From [Erwinia] mediterraneensis (GTDB taxonomy: Bacteria > Pseudomonadota > Gammaproteobacteria > Enterobacterales > Enterobacteriaceae), in assembly GCF_900604315.1 (NCBI RefSeq), contig NZ_LR026978.1, positions 2,742,325-2,806,324 on the forward strand: a stretch of 64,000 bases of DNA, read 5' to 3'. A program made the translations under genes and the position numbers. Position 1 is the first letter of the stretch. Each line of letters begins with the position of its first letter. Shown one piece after another: positions 30,201-38,147 of this stretch. Under the pieces are notes generated by a model. The model was given only the letters and a program-made list of their open reading frames with translations, was not told where the DNA came from and did no database searches.

Positions 30201-31485
30201 GGGCGCAGAGCCAGCTGAGCTGAGTGCTCAACGCCGCGTCCGCCGGGTAGCTGTGCAGCGCTCCGGCCAGGGAAAAGAGCGCAAAAAGCGAGTCGATCTG
30301 CGCCTCATCTGCACAGAGGCGGGCCATCAGCGGACGTAACGCCGGACGTAACTGAGGATCGGCTAACCGGGCGGTGAGCCATCTCAGCTGGTCGCTGATT
30401 CCTGCCCTGAGCGGCCAGGCGGCGAAAGCGGGCTGTTGCGCCAGCGTCAGTGCCAGATCCCGTACTGACGCATGCAGCAGTGTTGTCATCTCCGGGATGC
30501 CGGTTAACAACCTCAGCCAGTCAGACCAGACAATCTCCCCGCTGGATTGCAGAAACTGCAGCTGGCACAGCAGCGTTTTACAGCGCCGGAGCTGATGGCG
30601 AAAAGGTGAGATATCTTCCGGGTTACACAACAGTTGCAGGGCCCGCTCAGAAAAAATCGCCTCGCCCAGCGAGAGGATAGCGATAAGTTTATCGACCAGC
30701 GTTTGACTGCGCTGGAAGTTTTCGGCTTCTGCGACAAGCGTTTCCCACTGGCCGCTTATTTCAGTCAGCAGGGAAGCGATATACCCTAAGCAGCGGCGCA
30801 TCGTGGACAAGCGGGGGTGTGTGGTGATCAGACTGGCACGCGCTAACAGGTCGGCCATCTCTTGTATTTTTTTACCGGGTGACATACTGGCGGAATAAAG
30901 AACTCTCAGCTCGTCACTGAGCGCTTTCAGCTTTTGCGTCGAGGTCAGGGCAAAAAGTAATTTTCCGATCAGCTTTTGCAGACTATTCCAGATAATATTG
31001 CGGAGTAATTTGTCTGCATCTATTTTCACGCTGTTATGCTGAGTAATTACATGTTCATATAAGTGGGGCTGGCGTTTAATGTCGGCGGCAATAATGCTTG
31101 TTATGGCACGTAATTCAGCGGGCAGCGGGGCGTGGTGTTGATGCTGATATTGGCTTAATAAGTCAATAATTTTCTCATTACTGATATGCTGGCTTAATGG
31201 CTGATTGCGACTGGCCCACTGGGCAGTGACGATTTTTATTAAAGCCCAGGTTTCCCGGTTTCCCGTTTCAGGATTAATTATTCTGGTAATTTGTTCGCTT
31301 AAGGTCGGCGTCAGGCTGACAGACGGACGGGAAGGGCGGTCTTGCACCCTGGCGAGCGGTGCGGGAAAACTGGCGGCGTTATTACAGGCACAGAGCGGTA
31401 TATTCTGATGGTTTGATTGGCATGGGCGCTGTGAGCTGGCACAAAGGGGAAAAGCTGACGCATTATTGATGGTTAAATCAGGCAT
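24271..31485 (-). CDS. giant protein with C-terminal aspzincin-type metallopeptidase domain
   Basis: One uninterrupted 2404-codon frame. I do not recognise the full-length protein. The N-terminal part (about 1-725) is polar at first, then mostly helical. A membrane hairpin follows (about 730-757 and 778-800), then a dibasic RAKR (857-860). A long helical middle leads to a Ser/Pro-rich linker (about 2045-2090). The C-terminal domain has H2252-E-L-S-H2256, then T-R-D2262-L-I-Y2265, matching the aspzincin layout of HExxH followed by T-x-D-x-x-Y. NNADCHAD (N2331, D2333) resembles the family's NAD-type C-terminal motif. No signal peptide. The N-terminal coding end is AT-rich (22 of 60 G+C at 31021-31080), hinting at transfer. 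The ribosome site is weak. A large toxin or effector is my inference. Confidence 0.75.
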   Translation of the reverse strand: MPDLTINNASAFPLCASSQRPCQSNHQNIPLCACNNAASFPAPLARVQDRPSRPSVSLTPTLSEQITRIINPETGNRETWALIKIVTAQWASRNQPLSQHISNEKIIDLLSQYQHQHHAPLPAELRAITSIIAADIKRQPHLYEHVITQHNSVKIDADKLLRNIIWNSLQKLIGKLLFALTSTQKLKALSDELRVLYSASMSPGKKIQEMADLLARASLITTHPRLSTMRRCLGYIASLLTEISGQWETLVAEAENFQRSQTLVDKLIAILSLGEAIFSERALQLLCNPEDISPFRHQLRRCKTLLCQLQFLQSSGEIVWSDWLRLLTGIPEMTTLLHASVRDLALTLAQQPAFAAWPLRAGISDQLRWLTARLADPQLRPALRPLMARLCADEAQIDSLFALFSLAGALHSYPADAALSTQLSWLCAQLRQNDITALPPLAWLTGSGEEQNSLKLLEAMICPTQRNVEAVLRQGVYALAPLLMNHFAGASLPAELLRNLWHCYQRASTTESWSEMFIRLAETLQGTLKHYAHSCLIDWLTANPLAAATLNCAREISALNSWESALRWFALHDRSSDHQIRFFYQHYLYAMLLLQVYQALRAKDHQRSKEALTRLAAQLKDHPVVERYPQLSRIIDLLPFIPLFRQAWQRMPGLPSGASWWEWSLNGINALINSPHPEFQTLGQWLTHKVEEWLSDALMQGIEQMHFPSLLPGAAAASASGAPVVSPAHASAWSAGLSLTTGVSLEIVGAGALVYALCQRHQSADGMRSPADRQRRALAPLPLLSGMMALSIGSWLIYRGITRPTAAPRRAEEALPAGLVADITSLPGFSALIALTERDADSYIEAVTIPPAVSAVRAKRHSASGLAEKSEKPEGTPLPFYLHNDPAELLRTLFPAFTDEKSDASLILALIIQGALKHHHVIEHGIRKGAPDEKRMPYQGQVKFPLLAIEVIETLSKLIALQENDYFFTRTQAVASELKDALSTLFAMLSAQKYTALKKYCADHKQRFFFYASAICQQDFLATGYPCLIAGLPDEPLQQRIKSYVAFLYQKQPPDQPPLFAGEALLTHLAAQLVSEGKTICKHHLFISHSDLSYLQHICLLLHKIGPYTRHYIAVHRPHLTARITRLNTTLKKITAFYDGFYICQLFRQMDSAAVAFAFAAPVVAGRAENDYQALAEKFFHFTLQRLNRIFAQRDVKNLHALAPFSEASQLRDYFVAMLPQASPAESATGKFLSGELTPQEGEHHAAHFARLVIQTHLQPTLMRIITALQQEQDPPAFLTQARFHQLFALNYPLLSAPSALPVGNMLSVGQQISVNANLEEQYLFYKLLLTNQRINTTVSQQLEKSSGNSPAALALFKDHRYSIMRKAEADAAGKQTLKTFLDLNESLLLQMLAYDMPGDLSLQAWLTDLFNTLIRHASDALTRTCTQAVRFSTASARTTSREPLEKAATEIAFLHDAFDGRKKIAALLALIIDKAGMKNSARLNPLPGIIARSPANSAEEKINDTKIAAVEFFIQADGLNSIQALNIYHQVTRSEHIAAEALLLFASLYWLLYYDERFTPLRPALLSMFATDTLHHPTRQESLKSALIWHFLSPAKLIAIFLKNEREIGNKQLLDQYCATYRSVFSLKKRSELADQSLASYTAQFVNYRKNDLRNEAQKTAWLQLLLCGIDEKELTQPAKKIWYARHVNERAIRKAAVAPFPPLDGRENDLCIILTAGNNFIVSCTTEGVFAMRYFRMTQPVVGLQDLPCLRQYSARQLQDNLIPFHFKEDERSLEYFPTAPHSQECIIALNSLGSAPARWIRHSTLEISGQEKIAVYRFQEQPGQLAIVATINTQYQQALTEVAEKMEVIYNDIESTGEKILSFIPFGTIINEKIHDGNYPVSANSYAVESLFLLLNLTDTLNELVQGSYRATDAFIHQASRTGIRRATTRLLSELGKNAPTLAKKTALLALRAFNPLPFTELAARYASEKFTRFLFKNRAKRTGELLSLALSGHKEHLFDSIFHGQAASPGDISQPRLLHGERYRCLEHLLCWRRPAGEEDAAEHLSDTGASHSPSTSPVETPISSDSLPSLESYPSDLFDAPVEVQPAPGDRATLVADMQEQGMTVYGPGYIGLQRLPTAKMKEYAVRAMNLLPQVKSKIIKAITVIEKAKAGDEAIKRALYGLISPLINSELPHYIETVLNNLNARNKAINRLNITSDNLFFYQEREEVGMPRTVAFIHPRDAKRTIFINMANAAYASDGLSGSLIHELSHFAWTRDLIYLKNVDGIPDTLAGLQLNRDYNISYPEDTVRAFFKLSEDEVVTDSLRQQFLNSMDDPWWRTKLVANNADCHADIVMKIDKAFSVSAQGEVSIVPGGINKRSPDVTAAPEHANAQMLSGLIKLFSALVEREAEKRVQPVIF

Positions 31486-31707
31486 GTCGTTAACCCGGGG
31501 AGGAAAATGACGGTTATAGCGTTTTTGCCCGGGGATAAATATCAGTTTTCGCCCTTCTGAATATTCTGAGTGGCGGTTTGTCGCAGGCGGGTTTTTATAT
31601 CGGTGGCGGGTTAATTCTGGTAAAAAAATAAAAACTTATGTTATTGTCTGGGTAATTCAGTTTCTGTGGATCGGAAGGCATCTGTCAAAGCAACGGCAAG
31701 GAAACTT
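31486..31707. other. AT-rich spacer between the giant gene and yaiW
   Basis: A divergent control region for both neighbours. CCCGGGGA occurs twice (31494-31501 and 31528-31535), 34 bp apart. On the minus strand CGCTATAAC could be a -10 for the giant gene. I found no hrp-box-like GGAACC with a suitably spaced CCAC on the giant-gene strand. Confidence 0.4.
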
Positions 31708-32805
31708 ATGTTTAATACAAAGCCTGTCAGACACCGTTTTATCTTCATTGCCGGACTGCTGCTGGCGGGCTGTAGCACGAAAAAGGCGCCGGAAGTCCCT
31801 GAGCGCCAGCCTGCTGAGGTTAAAACGCAGCTCCGTCAGCTGTTACCCGCCAAAGTCAGCCAGCGAAGCGCCTGGACCAACGATATCTATACCGCCTTTC
31901 AGACGCAAAACCTGGATGCCAGCGTCAGTAATCTCTGTGCGGTGATTGCCGTAACCGATCAGGAATCGAACTTCAGCGCTGAGGCCAGCGTGGCAGGCCT
32001 GCCTGATATCGCCTGGAAGGAGATCAATCGCCGCGCAGCCAGACTGCATATCCCCGCCTTTCTGGTACGCACCGCCCTGATGATCCCTTCATCCACGGGT
32101 GAAAGCTACGCCGCCCGACTGGATAAGGTGCGCAGCGAAAAAGCGTTGAGCGATATCTTTGACGATCTGATCGACAGGGTGCCGATGGGGCAGAAACTGT
32201 TCGGCAGCCTGAACCCGGTGCGTACCGGAGGGCCGATGCAGGTCAGCATCGCTTTTGCTGAAGCGCACGCCGACGGCTATCCCTGGCCGGTGGAACAGAG
32301 CATCCGCAAGGAGGTGTTTACCCGGCGCGGCGGCATCTGGTTCGGCGTCAAACATCTGCTCGGCTACCCGGCGAACTACTCGCGTCCCCTCTACCGTTTT
32401 GCTGATTTTAATGCGGGCTGGTATGCCAGTCGTAACGCGGCGTTCCAGGCGGCGGTGGCGCGCGCCAGCGGCATCGATCTGGCGCTGGATGGCGATCTGA
32501 TTATTTACGGCTCCGATAAGCCGGGGACGACCGAACTGGCAGTACGCAGCCTGGCGCAGCGGATTGATATGCGCCCGCGCGAAATCCGGCGCGATCTGGA
32601 GAAGGGTGACAGCGCCAGCTTCAGTGATACGGATTTATGGCAGCAGGTCTTTACGCTGGCCGATAAGATGGCCGGGCGTCAGTTGCCACGAGAAATGCTG
32701 CCGGGCATTAAGCTTGAAAGCCCAAAAATCACCCGTAATCTGACCACCGCCTGGTTTGCTCAGCGGGTAGAGAGCCGTTATCAGCAGTGTCTGAAGCGGC
32801 AATAA
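31708..32805 (+). CDS. yaiW: outer-membrane lipoprotein YaiW (DUF1615)
   Basis: 365 residues. The ATG at 31708 is preceded by AAGGAA and gives a short signal peptide with lipobox LLAGC (C22). The whole protein follows E. coli YaiW, a surface-exposed lipoprotein tied to uptake of proline-rich peptides through SbmA. Conserved parts are QESNFSAEASVAGL, FGSLNPVRTGGPMQVSIAFA, YRFADFNAGWYASRNAAFQ and LESPKITRNLTTAWFA. In E. coli yaiW neighbours sbmA; here sbmA is absent. Confidence 0.92.
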   Translation: MFNTKPVRHRFIFIAGLLLAGCSTKKAPEVPERQPAEVKTQLRQLLPAKVSQRSAWTNDIYTAFQTQNLDASVSNLCAVIAVTDQESNFSAEASVAGLPDIAWKEINRRAARLHIPAFLVRTALMIPSSTGESYAARLDKVRSEKALSDIFDDLIDRVPMGQKLFGSLNPVRTGGPMQVSIAFAEAHADGYPWPVEQSIRKEVFTRRGGIWFGVKHLLGYPANYSRPLYRFADFNAGWYASRNAAFQAAVARASGIDLALDGDLIIYGSDKPGTTELAVRSLAQRIDMRPREIRRDLEKGDSASFSDTDLWQQVFTLADKMAGRQLPREMLPGIKLESPKITRNLTTAWFAQRVESRYQQCLKRQ

Positions 32806-32879
32806 GACCGGTGAGGGTGCAGACAGCAGATGCTGTGCCACACTTAACACTGATTTCTTTAATCAATGAGAGGTGCATC

Positions 32880-33590
32880 ATGGAGCGATATCCACGTTCA
32901 AACGGTTCCGTCGTGCAGCAGGCATCTGCCGGGCTGCAAACCTATATGTCTCAGGTGTATGGCTGGATGACCTGTGGTTTGCTGTTGACCGCTTTTGTCT
33001 CCTGGTTTGCAGCCCGTACGCCAGCCGTTATGGAGATGGTGTTTGCTAACCGCATCACTTTCTTTGGTCTGATCATTGCGCAGCTGGTGGTGGTGTTTGT
33101 GTTGTCGGGCCTGGTACATAAGCTGAGTGGGGGGGTCGCTACCGCGCTGTTTATGCTCTATTCGGCGCTGACCGGCCTGACGCTGGCGAGTATCTTTCTG
33201 GTTTATACCTATTCGTCGATTGCCAGCACCTTTTTTGTCACTGCCGGGATGTTCGGGGCGATGAGTTTTTATGGCTACACCACCAAACGCGATCTCAGTC
33301 GCTTCGGCAGCCTGCTGTTTATGGCGCTGATCGGCATCCTGTTGGCATCGCTGGTGAACTTCTGGCTGAAAAGCCCAACGCTGATGTGGGTGATCACTTA
33401 TATTGGCGTGTTGGTGTTTGTCGGCCTGACCGCCTATGACACGCAGCGTCTGAAAAATATCGGTGAAGGGATAAACGTTGAGGATAAGGAGAATCTGCGT
33501 CGGGCTTCGATTATGGGCGCGCTGACCCTCTATCTGGACTTTATTAACCTGTTCCTGATGTTGTTGCGTATTATGGGCAACCGCCGCTAA
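32880..33590 (+). CDS. ybhL: BAX-inhibitor-1-family membrane protein YbhL
   Basis: 236 residues with about seven hydrophobic helices, in the Bax inhibitor-1 (UPF0005) family. The start MERYPRSNGSVVQ at 32880 matches E. coli YbhL (234 residues) and has GAGAGG upstream. TTKRDLSRFGSLLFMALIG and FVGLTAYDTQRLKNIG are conserved; the aspartates in the latter relate to pH-sensing in the family. Function in enterics is unknown. It marks the return to E. coli 17-minute order. Confidence 0.94.
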   Translation: MERYPRSNGSVVQQASAGLQTYMSQVYGWMTCGLLLTAFVSWFAARTPAVMEMVFANRITFFGLIIAQLVVVFVLSGLVHKLSGGVATALFMLYSALTGLTLASIFLVYTYSSIASTFFVTAGMFGAMSFYGYTTKRDLSRFGSLLFMALIGILLASLVNFWLKSPTLMWVITYIGVLVFVGLTAYDTQRLKNIGEGINVEDKENLRRASIMGALTLYLDFINLFLMLLRIMGNRR

Positions 33591-33595
33591 GTCTC

Positions 33596-33629
33596 ATCTC
33601 CTGCCTTATTCGCTGAGAAGGCAGGAGAT
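33596..33629. terminator. bidirectional hairpin between ybhL and ybhN
   Basis: ATCTCCTGCCTT (33596-33607) and AAGGCAGGAGAT (33618-33629) form a perfect 12-bp stem with a 10-nt loop between convergent genes. U tracts are poor on both strands, so termination strength is uncertain. Confidence 0.6.
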
Positions 33630-33639
33630 CATTTCCGCA

Positions 33640-34614
33640 TTATGCCCCTTCGTGATTCTGCAGCTTCTGCTCATTTTTCTTGCGCAGATGTTTCGCCCGG
33701 CTCTCCAGCCACAGGTAGAGCACCAGCGCCAGCAGCAAGGGCAGAATAAAGTAGAGCACGCGATAGGCGAGCAGGGCGGCGATAATGGCGCCATGAGTGG
33801 TGTGTTCGCCGCTCAGCAGCGCCAGAAACACCGCTTCCAGCACGCCGATGCCAGCAGGGATATGAATGATCACCCCCGCGATACTGCTGATCAGCAGTAC
33901 GCCCAGCACCACCGGATAGTGCACATCACGTCCCAGCAGCAGCCAGATAATGGTGCCCATCACCATCCAGTTGGCGCAGGAGACGGCGAACTGAAACAGC
34001 GCCATACGCAGCGAGGGCAGCGCCAGCTTCTGGCCGCGGATTTTCCAGCGTCGCTGTTTTGAGAAGGCGCAGGCCCAGAGATAAGCCGCAACCGCAATCA
34101 GCAGCAGCACGCCAATAATGCGCAGCGTGGTGCCGCCGATAAACCAGCCCGCCGGGATCGGCACCATTCCGGCACTGAACACCACCCCTGCCAGCAGGAT
34201 ATAGCCGAGCCAGTTAGTAGCGATACTCAGGGAGAAAATGCGGGTAATGGTGCCGCTGTTAAGGCCAAGACGTGAATAGAGTCGGTAGCGCATCGCCACG
34301 CCGCCAACCCAGGTGCTGAGCGTCAGGTTAAAGGCGTAACAGATAAAGGAGACCAGCATCACCTGGCGTTTAGCCAGCTTATGTCCACAGTAGGCACGAC
34401 CGATTAAATCGTAAAAGCCGTAGGTGATATAGCTGAGGATCACCAGCGCGACCGCACTCAGAATGGCAAAACGGTTATAGTTAACAATGACTTTATAGAC
34501 ATCTTCCCAGTTGACCTTACGGGCGTAGATTACCAGCAGCACAATCACGGCGATGAAGAACAGCCAGGTAAGGATTTTCTTTACCAGCTTCCAGCGAGGA
34601 TGTTTTTTTGCCAT
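33640..34614 (-). CDS. ybhN: UPF0104/LPG-synthase-like membrane protein YbhN
   Basis: 324 residues with about eight hydrophobic segments, related to the membrane half of lysylphosphatidylglycerol synthases (AglD/YbhN). STWVGGVAMRYRLYSRLGL and IPAGIGVLEAVFLALL are conserved. Its start codon region directly adjoins the end of clsB (1-nt overlap), so ybhP-clsB-ybhN form an operon on phospholipid themes. The biochemical role is undetermined. Confidence 0.92.
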   Translation of the reverse strand: MAKKHPRWKLVKKILTWLFFIAVIVLLVIYARKVNWEDVYKVIVNYNRFAILSAVALVILSYITYGFYDLIGRAYCGHKLAKRQVMLVSFICYAFNLTLSTWVGGVAMRYRLYSRLGLNSGTITRIFSLSIATNWLGYILLAGVVFSAGMVPIPAGWFIGGTTLRIIGVLLLIAVAAYLWACAFSKQRRWKIRGQKLALPSLRMALFQFAVSCANWMVMGTIIWLLLGRDVHYPVVLGVLLISSIAGVIIHIPAGIGVLEAVFLALLSGEHTTHGAIIAALLAYRVLYFILPLLLALVLYLWLESRAKHLRKKNEQKLQNHEGA

Positions 34615-35858
34615 CAGGATTTCGCTCCTTCATTGTCCGCTTCGATTCTGTCCTGAGTTTCCATTTCCGGCTGTACCGGCGGCTTCATCAGCGATAACCG
34701 CGGCGTATGGGCGGGCAGCCAGCCCGCGATGGCAGGGAAGTGACGCAGAAAGTGGAAGACGATAACGCTTTTGGTGAGATGCCACCAGGTACGCGGCGGC
34801 AGGCGGTCATCCTGCACGCGGACGCAATCTTTACTCAGCAGCTGTTCCAGGTTGTCACGCAGCGTCTGGTTAAACTGACGATCATGGATAATCAGATTCG
34901 CCTCAAGATTCAGCGACAGACTGAGCGGATCGAGATTGCTGGAGCCTACCGTGGACCACTGCTGATCCATCACTGCGATCTTGCCATGCAGCGGACGGCG
35001 ACAATATTCATAGACCTCTACGCCAGCATCCACCAGGTAGTTATAAAGCAACTCAGCACCTACCTTGACGATCGGCATATCGGGCTCGCCCTGCACAATC
35101 AGCCGCACGCGCACGCCACGCTGGGCGCTGTTGCGCATTTCACGCAGCAGGCGATAGCCCGGAAAGAAGTAGGCGTTGGCGATAATGACGTCCTGTTTGG
35201 CCTTCTGCAGCATTTCCAGGTAGTGCTTCTCAATATCGTCGCGATGCTCATCGTTATCGCGATGGACAAACAGCGCCTGTGCATCGCCGGGCGTACTGTT
35301 TCGCGCCGGTTGATGGGAACGATGGCCCCACCAGCGCCGCGTCACCTGCTCGCTGCCGATCGCCTGCTGCACAAAGCGTGTAATATCCTCAACGATCGGA
35401 CCTTTGACCTCAACGGCATAATCCTGTTTCGCTTCCGGGCCATAGCTGGTGTTGTGCTCAGCAGAGAAGTTAATGCCGCCGACAAAGGCGACCGCTTCAT
35501 CGACTACCACAATCTTGCGATGCAGGCGACGGAACACGTTGGTACGCATCCCCATCACCAGCGGGCGCGGATCGTAATAGATAAAGCGTACGCCCAGCGT
35601 CGTGAGCGAGGTGACAAACTCGTCGGAAAGATTGGGTGAGCCATAACCGTCCACCATCATCTCTATTTTCACGCCGCGCTGCGCCGCGTCGATTAACACC
35701 TCATGCAGCGCCTTGCCTACCTCATCCTCAAACAAAATAAAAGTTTCCAGCAGTACAGAACGCTGGGCACGTTGAATCGCGCCGAATACGCGCGGGAAGA
35801 ATTGTTCGCCATTTTCCAGCAGGCGAATCTGATTGCCTTCACGCCACCCGAAATTCAT
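34614..35858 (-). CDS. clsB: cardiolipin synthase B
   Basis: Phospholipase D superfamily enzyme that makes cardiolipin or phosphatidylglycerol in the membrane. 414 residues. Two HKD motifs are present: [18 protein letters not shown] and [18 protein letters not shown]. It is flanked by ybhP (overlap ATGA) and ybhN, the same order as E. coli. Confidence 0.95.
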   Translation of the reverse strand: MNFGWREGNQIRLLENGEQFFPRVFGAIQRAQRSVLLETFILFEDEVGKALHEVLIDAAQRGVKIEMMVDGYGSPNLSDEFVTSLTTLGVRFIYYDPRPLVMGMRTNVFRRLHRKIVVVDEAVAFVGGINFSAEHNTSYGPEAKQDYAVEVKGPIVEDITRFVQQAIGSEQVTRRWWGHRSHQPARNSTPGDAQALFVHRDNDEHRDDIEKHYLEMLQKAKQDVIIANAYFFPGYRLLREMRNSAQRGVRVRLIVQGEPDMPIVKVGAELLYNYLVDAGVEVYEYCRRPLHGKIAVMDQQWSTVGSSNLDPLSLSLNLEANLIIHDRQFNQTLRDNLEQLLSKDCVRVQDDRLPPRTWWHLTKSVIVFHFLRHFPAIAGWLPAHTPRLSLMKPPVQPEMETQDRIEADNEGAKS

Positions 35859-36616
35859 AAATGGATCTCCACGGCTAACGGTGCGTGGTCGCTGAGATGG
35901 GACCAGGGCCGCATCGGCAGCGCCCAGGGACGGCTGACCGAGGCGTTACGCACATAAATACGATCGAGGCGCAGCAGCGGAAAACGAGCCGGGAATGTCC
36001 GTGCCGGTCGTCCATGTTTTATGCTGAAAACTTCATCCAGCCCTGCACAGTGTTTAAGAACGTGATTAGCACGCAGTTGCCAGTCGTTAAAATCACCGGC
36101 CACCACCAGCGGTGCATCGGGCGGCAACGAGGCGATCATCCTGCACATCATCTTCATCTGGGCGCGACGATGCATATCGCGCAGCCCGAGATGTACACAG
36201 ATCACATGCAGCTCTTTATGCGGTTGCGGCAGGGTGATACGGCAGTGTAACATGCCGCGCTTTTCACTTCCGGCAACAGAAATGTCGCGATTTTCATACT
36301 CAACAATGGGAAAACGTGACAATATCGCGTTGCCGTGATGCCCTTCAGGGTAGACAGCGTTACGCCCGTAGGCATAATCGTTCCACATTGTGTCAGCGAG
36401 AAATTCGTAATGCGGCGTATCTGGCCAGTTTTCCACCTGCAGCGGATGCACGGCATGGGTGCCCATCACTTCCTGCAGGAAAACAATGTCTGCGGAGGTG
36501 GCGCGTACCGCGTCGCGCAATTCCGGTAGGATAAAGCGTCGGTTGAAAGTGGTAAAACCCTTATGGGTATTGATCGTCAGGACCTTAAATGAAAATCCTT
36601 GCGTAATCTGTGGCAT
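35855..36616 (-). CDS. ybhP: endonuclease/exonuclease/phosphatase-fold protein YbhP
   Basis: 253 residues in the EEP fold. [37 protein letters not shown] and the C-terminal SDHAPLAVE hold the metal- and phosphate-binding residues. The substrate is unknown; the operon with clsB suggests a lipid phosphodiester, which is inference. First gene of ybhP-clsB-ybhN. Confidence 0.92.
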   Translation of the reverse strand: MPQITQGFSFKVLTINTHKGFTTFNRRFILPELRDAVRATSADIVFLQEVMGTHAVHPLQVENWPDTPHYEFLADTMWNDYAYGRNAVYPEGHHGNAILSRFPIVEYENRDISVAGSEKRGMLHCRITLPQPHKELHVICVHLGLRDMHRRAQMKMMCRMIASLPPDAPLVVAGDFNDWQLRANHVLKHCAGLDEVFSIKHGRPARTFPARFPLLRLDRIYVRNASVSRPWALPMRPWSHLSDHAPLAVEIHL

Positions 36617-36795
36617 ACTCTCGACGCACTCCTTTTCATCATTAACAGGTTAGAGTGTAGTCCCTGTCACAAATTGATGCTGATGCCGGGGAAAATTTAA
36701 GGTGTTGTCCGAGAAGTGCGTTAGATTGAGAAAACCCGTTACCTGTTTCGGTCGGGTGCACTTGAGCGACCTGTCAGGTCAGCCAGGAGAGAAGA

Positions 36796-37188
36796 ATGAA
36801 ATGGGCTAATCGAATTCAGATTGTTACCGGTCAAACCTGTGTGCATATTGCTATGCATCTGCTGTTGATCTCACTGCTGGTCTGGGGCTGGAAAAACCAG
36901 GCACTGCCAGAAGTGTGCGGCACTCTGGTTGGCGCTTATGCGTTGGTGTTCGTCGCCATGATCGTTACCCAACGTATGCCCCGTTTCCGGATGCTGGGCG
37001 ATTATCTGGAAGAAGCGACCACCACCTACTACTTTGGCGCGGCGATGCTGTCGCTGTACCTGGTGTCCCGCTTCATCCATAACAACCTGCTGCTGGGATG
37101 CCTGGGGCTGGTGATGCTGGTCGGTCCGGCGGTGGTTTCCCTGCTGGCAAAAGAGCCGGCCCGGCGCGTGCAGAAGAAACGCAGCTAA
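36796..37188 (+). CDS. ybhQ: inner-membrane protein YbhQ
   Basis: 130 residues with about four hydrophobic helices; E. coli YbhQ has 136. It begins MKWANRIQIVTGQTCVHIAM and ends in a basic tail RRVQKKRS. GGAGAGAAGA precedes the ATG. Function unknown. Divergent from ybhP, with a strong terminator after it. Confidence 0.9.
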   Translation: MKWANRIQIVTGQTCVHIAMHLLLISLLVWGWKNQALPEVCGTLVGAYALVFVAMIVTQRMPRFRMLGDYLEEATTTYYFGAAMLSLYLVSRFIHNNLLLGCLGLVMLVGPAVVSLLAKEPARRVQKKRS

Positions 37189-37207
37189 ACGCACAGTTGA
37201 TAACGAT

Positions 37208-37236
37208 AAAGGCCACCGCTGGTGGCCTTTTTCTTT
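37208..37236 (+). terminator. intrinsic terminator of ybhQ
   Basis: AAAGGCCACC, loop GCT, GGTGGCCTTT, then TTCTTT. A perfect stem with a U-rich tail, 19 bp after the ybhQ stop. Confidence 0.88.
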
Positions 37237-37361
37237 ACTGGCCGCAGTATGGCGCGCTGACAAACTGACAATAAGAAAAATGGGCTTTCCCGGCCAGTCA
37301 GCACAGTCCTCCTGACATATCTGCTGCAGCATTGCAGTGTCCGACGCTTTCGAGCATACTC

Positions 37362-37388
37362 ATGACACGTGTATTTTACCCGTGTCAT
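37362..37388. promoter_or_regulatory. inverted-repeat operator of ccdAB
   Basis: ATGACACG (37362-37369) and CGTGTCAT (37381-37388) are perfect 8-bp arms around 11 bp that contain TATTTT, a possible -10. The site lies 12 bp before the ccdA start. CcdA-CcdB autoregulation at such a site is the family rule; the exact contact is inferred. Confidence 0.65.
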
Positions 37389-37400
37389 TGTGAGGGCATT

Positions 37401-37640
37401 ATGCCAGGTGCAACTATCCGTCATAAAAAAACAGTGAGCGTCACGCTGGAACCCGTTTTACTCCAGCAAGCACGCGATGCCGGTCTCAACTTATCCGCAG
37501 TGCTGACTGAAGCGTTGAAGCGGGAAATTAACGCGACGGGAGCAGAACGCTGGAAAAGAGAGAACCGCTCTGGGCTGCAGGAGCTTAACCGAATCACTGA
37601 GGAGCATGGTCTGTTGTCAGATGAGTACAGGACATTTTAA
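37401..37640 (+). CDS. ccdA: CcdA-family antitoxin
   Basis: 79 residues from the ATG at 37401; the longer reading would run through the operator. The N-terminal half (KKTVSVTLEPVLLQQARDAGLNLSA, seen as a ribbon-helix-helix) binds DNA. The C-terminal half (AERWKRENRSGLQELNRI) is the disordered toxin-neutralising tail with the conserved W and N-R. It is 2 bp upstream of ccdB. A chromosomal type II pair in a core-gene gap. Confidence 0.92.
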   Translation: MPGATIRHKKTVSVTLEPVLLQQARDAGLNLSAVLTEALKREINATGAERWKRENRSGLQELNRITEEHGLLSDEYRTF

Positions 37641-37642
37641 AC

Positions 37643-37951
37643 ATGCAATATGTTGTTTATCGCAACAGGGGTAACAGCAAGGCGTATCCTTATTTACTGG
37701 ATATTCAAAGCGATATTATTGATGAACTGCATACCCGCCTGGTTATCCCTCTTTACCCGGTCAGCAATATCATCGCTCCCCCGGTTAAGCGGCTGACGCC
37801 CCTGTTATCAGTAGAAGGCAGTGATTATCTGCTGATGACGCATGAAATGGCCAGTGTCAGGCTGTCCCAGTTAGGTACAGAAGTCATGGATGCCCGGCCA
37901 TTTCGTCAGGTGATCAAAAATGCCCTCGACTTCATTTTTGACGGCTTCTGA
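37643..37951 (+). CDS. ccdB: CcdB-family gyrase-poisoning toxin
   Basis: 102 residues matching F-plasmid CcdB (101) through VQSDIID-like DIQSDIIDEL, RLVIPL and MTHEMASVRLSQLG. CcdB traps GyrA on cleaved DNA using its C-terminal residues. Here the end is FDGF where F-plasmid CcdB has FWGI. Trp99 is therefore Asp and the last Ile is Phe. Some chromosomal CcdB proteins lack this Trp and are still toxic, so activity is uncertain. No frameshift. Confidence 0.92.
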   Translation: MQYVVYRNRGNSKAYPYLLDIQSDIIDELHTRLVIPLYPVSNIIAPPVKRLTPLLSVEGSDYLLMTHEMASVRLSQLGTEVMDARPFRQVIKNALDFIFDGF

Positions 37952-38147
37952 TATTGCCGGTCCCGAAAAGGCGCAGGCGGAATACCTGACGGCGCGATCT
38001 CGCGCTGGCAACGGAAAGCTGCTACACTGCTGCCCTTACGCATCGTAGTTTGTGCCCTTTTCATACGTCAGCGCAGGCTGGCGTCACTATCCCCCTGAAA
38101 ACTACACCGTGCTTCACGGCCAGGGCGGACCGGAGTAAAACATTTAC

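Noticed and set aside
31486..31707. possible hrp box for the giant gene
   Set aside because: No GGAACC with a spaced CCAC was found on the gene strand, so type III regulation is not supported.
34707..35639. 310-residue open frame antisense to clsB
   Set aside because: ClsB has both HKD motifs on the other strand; the antisense frame has none of its own.
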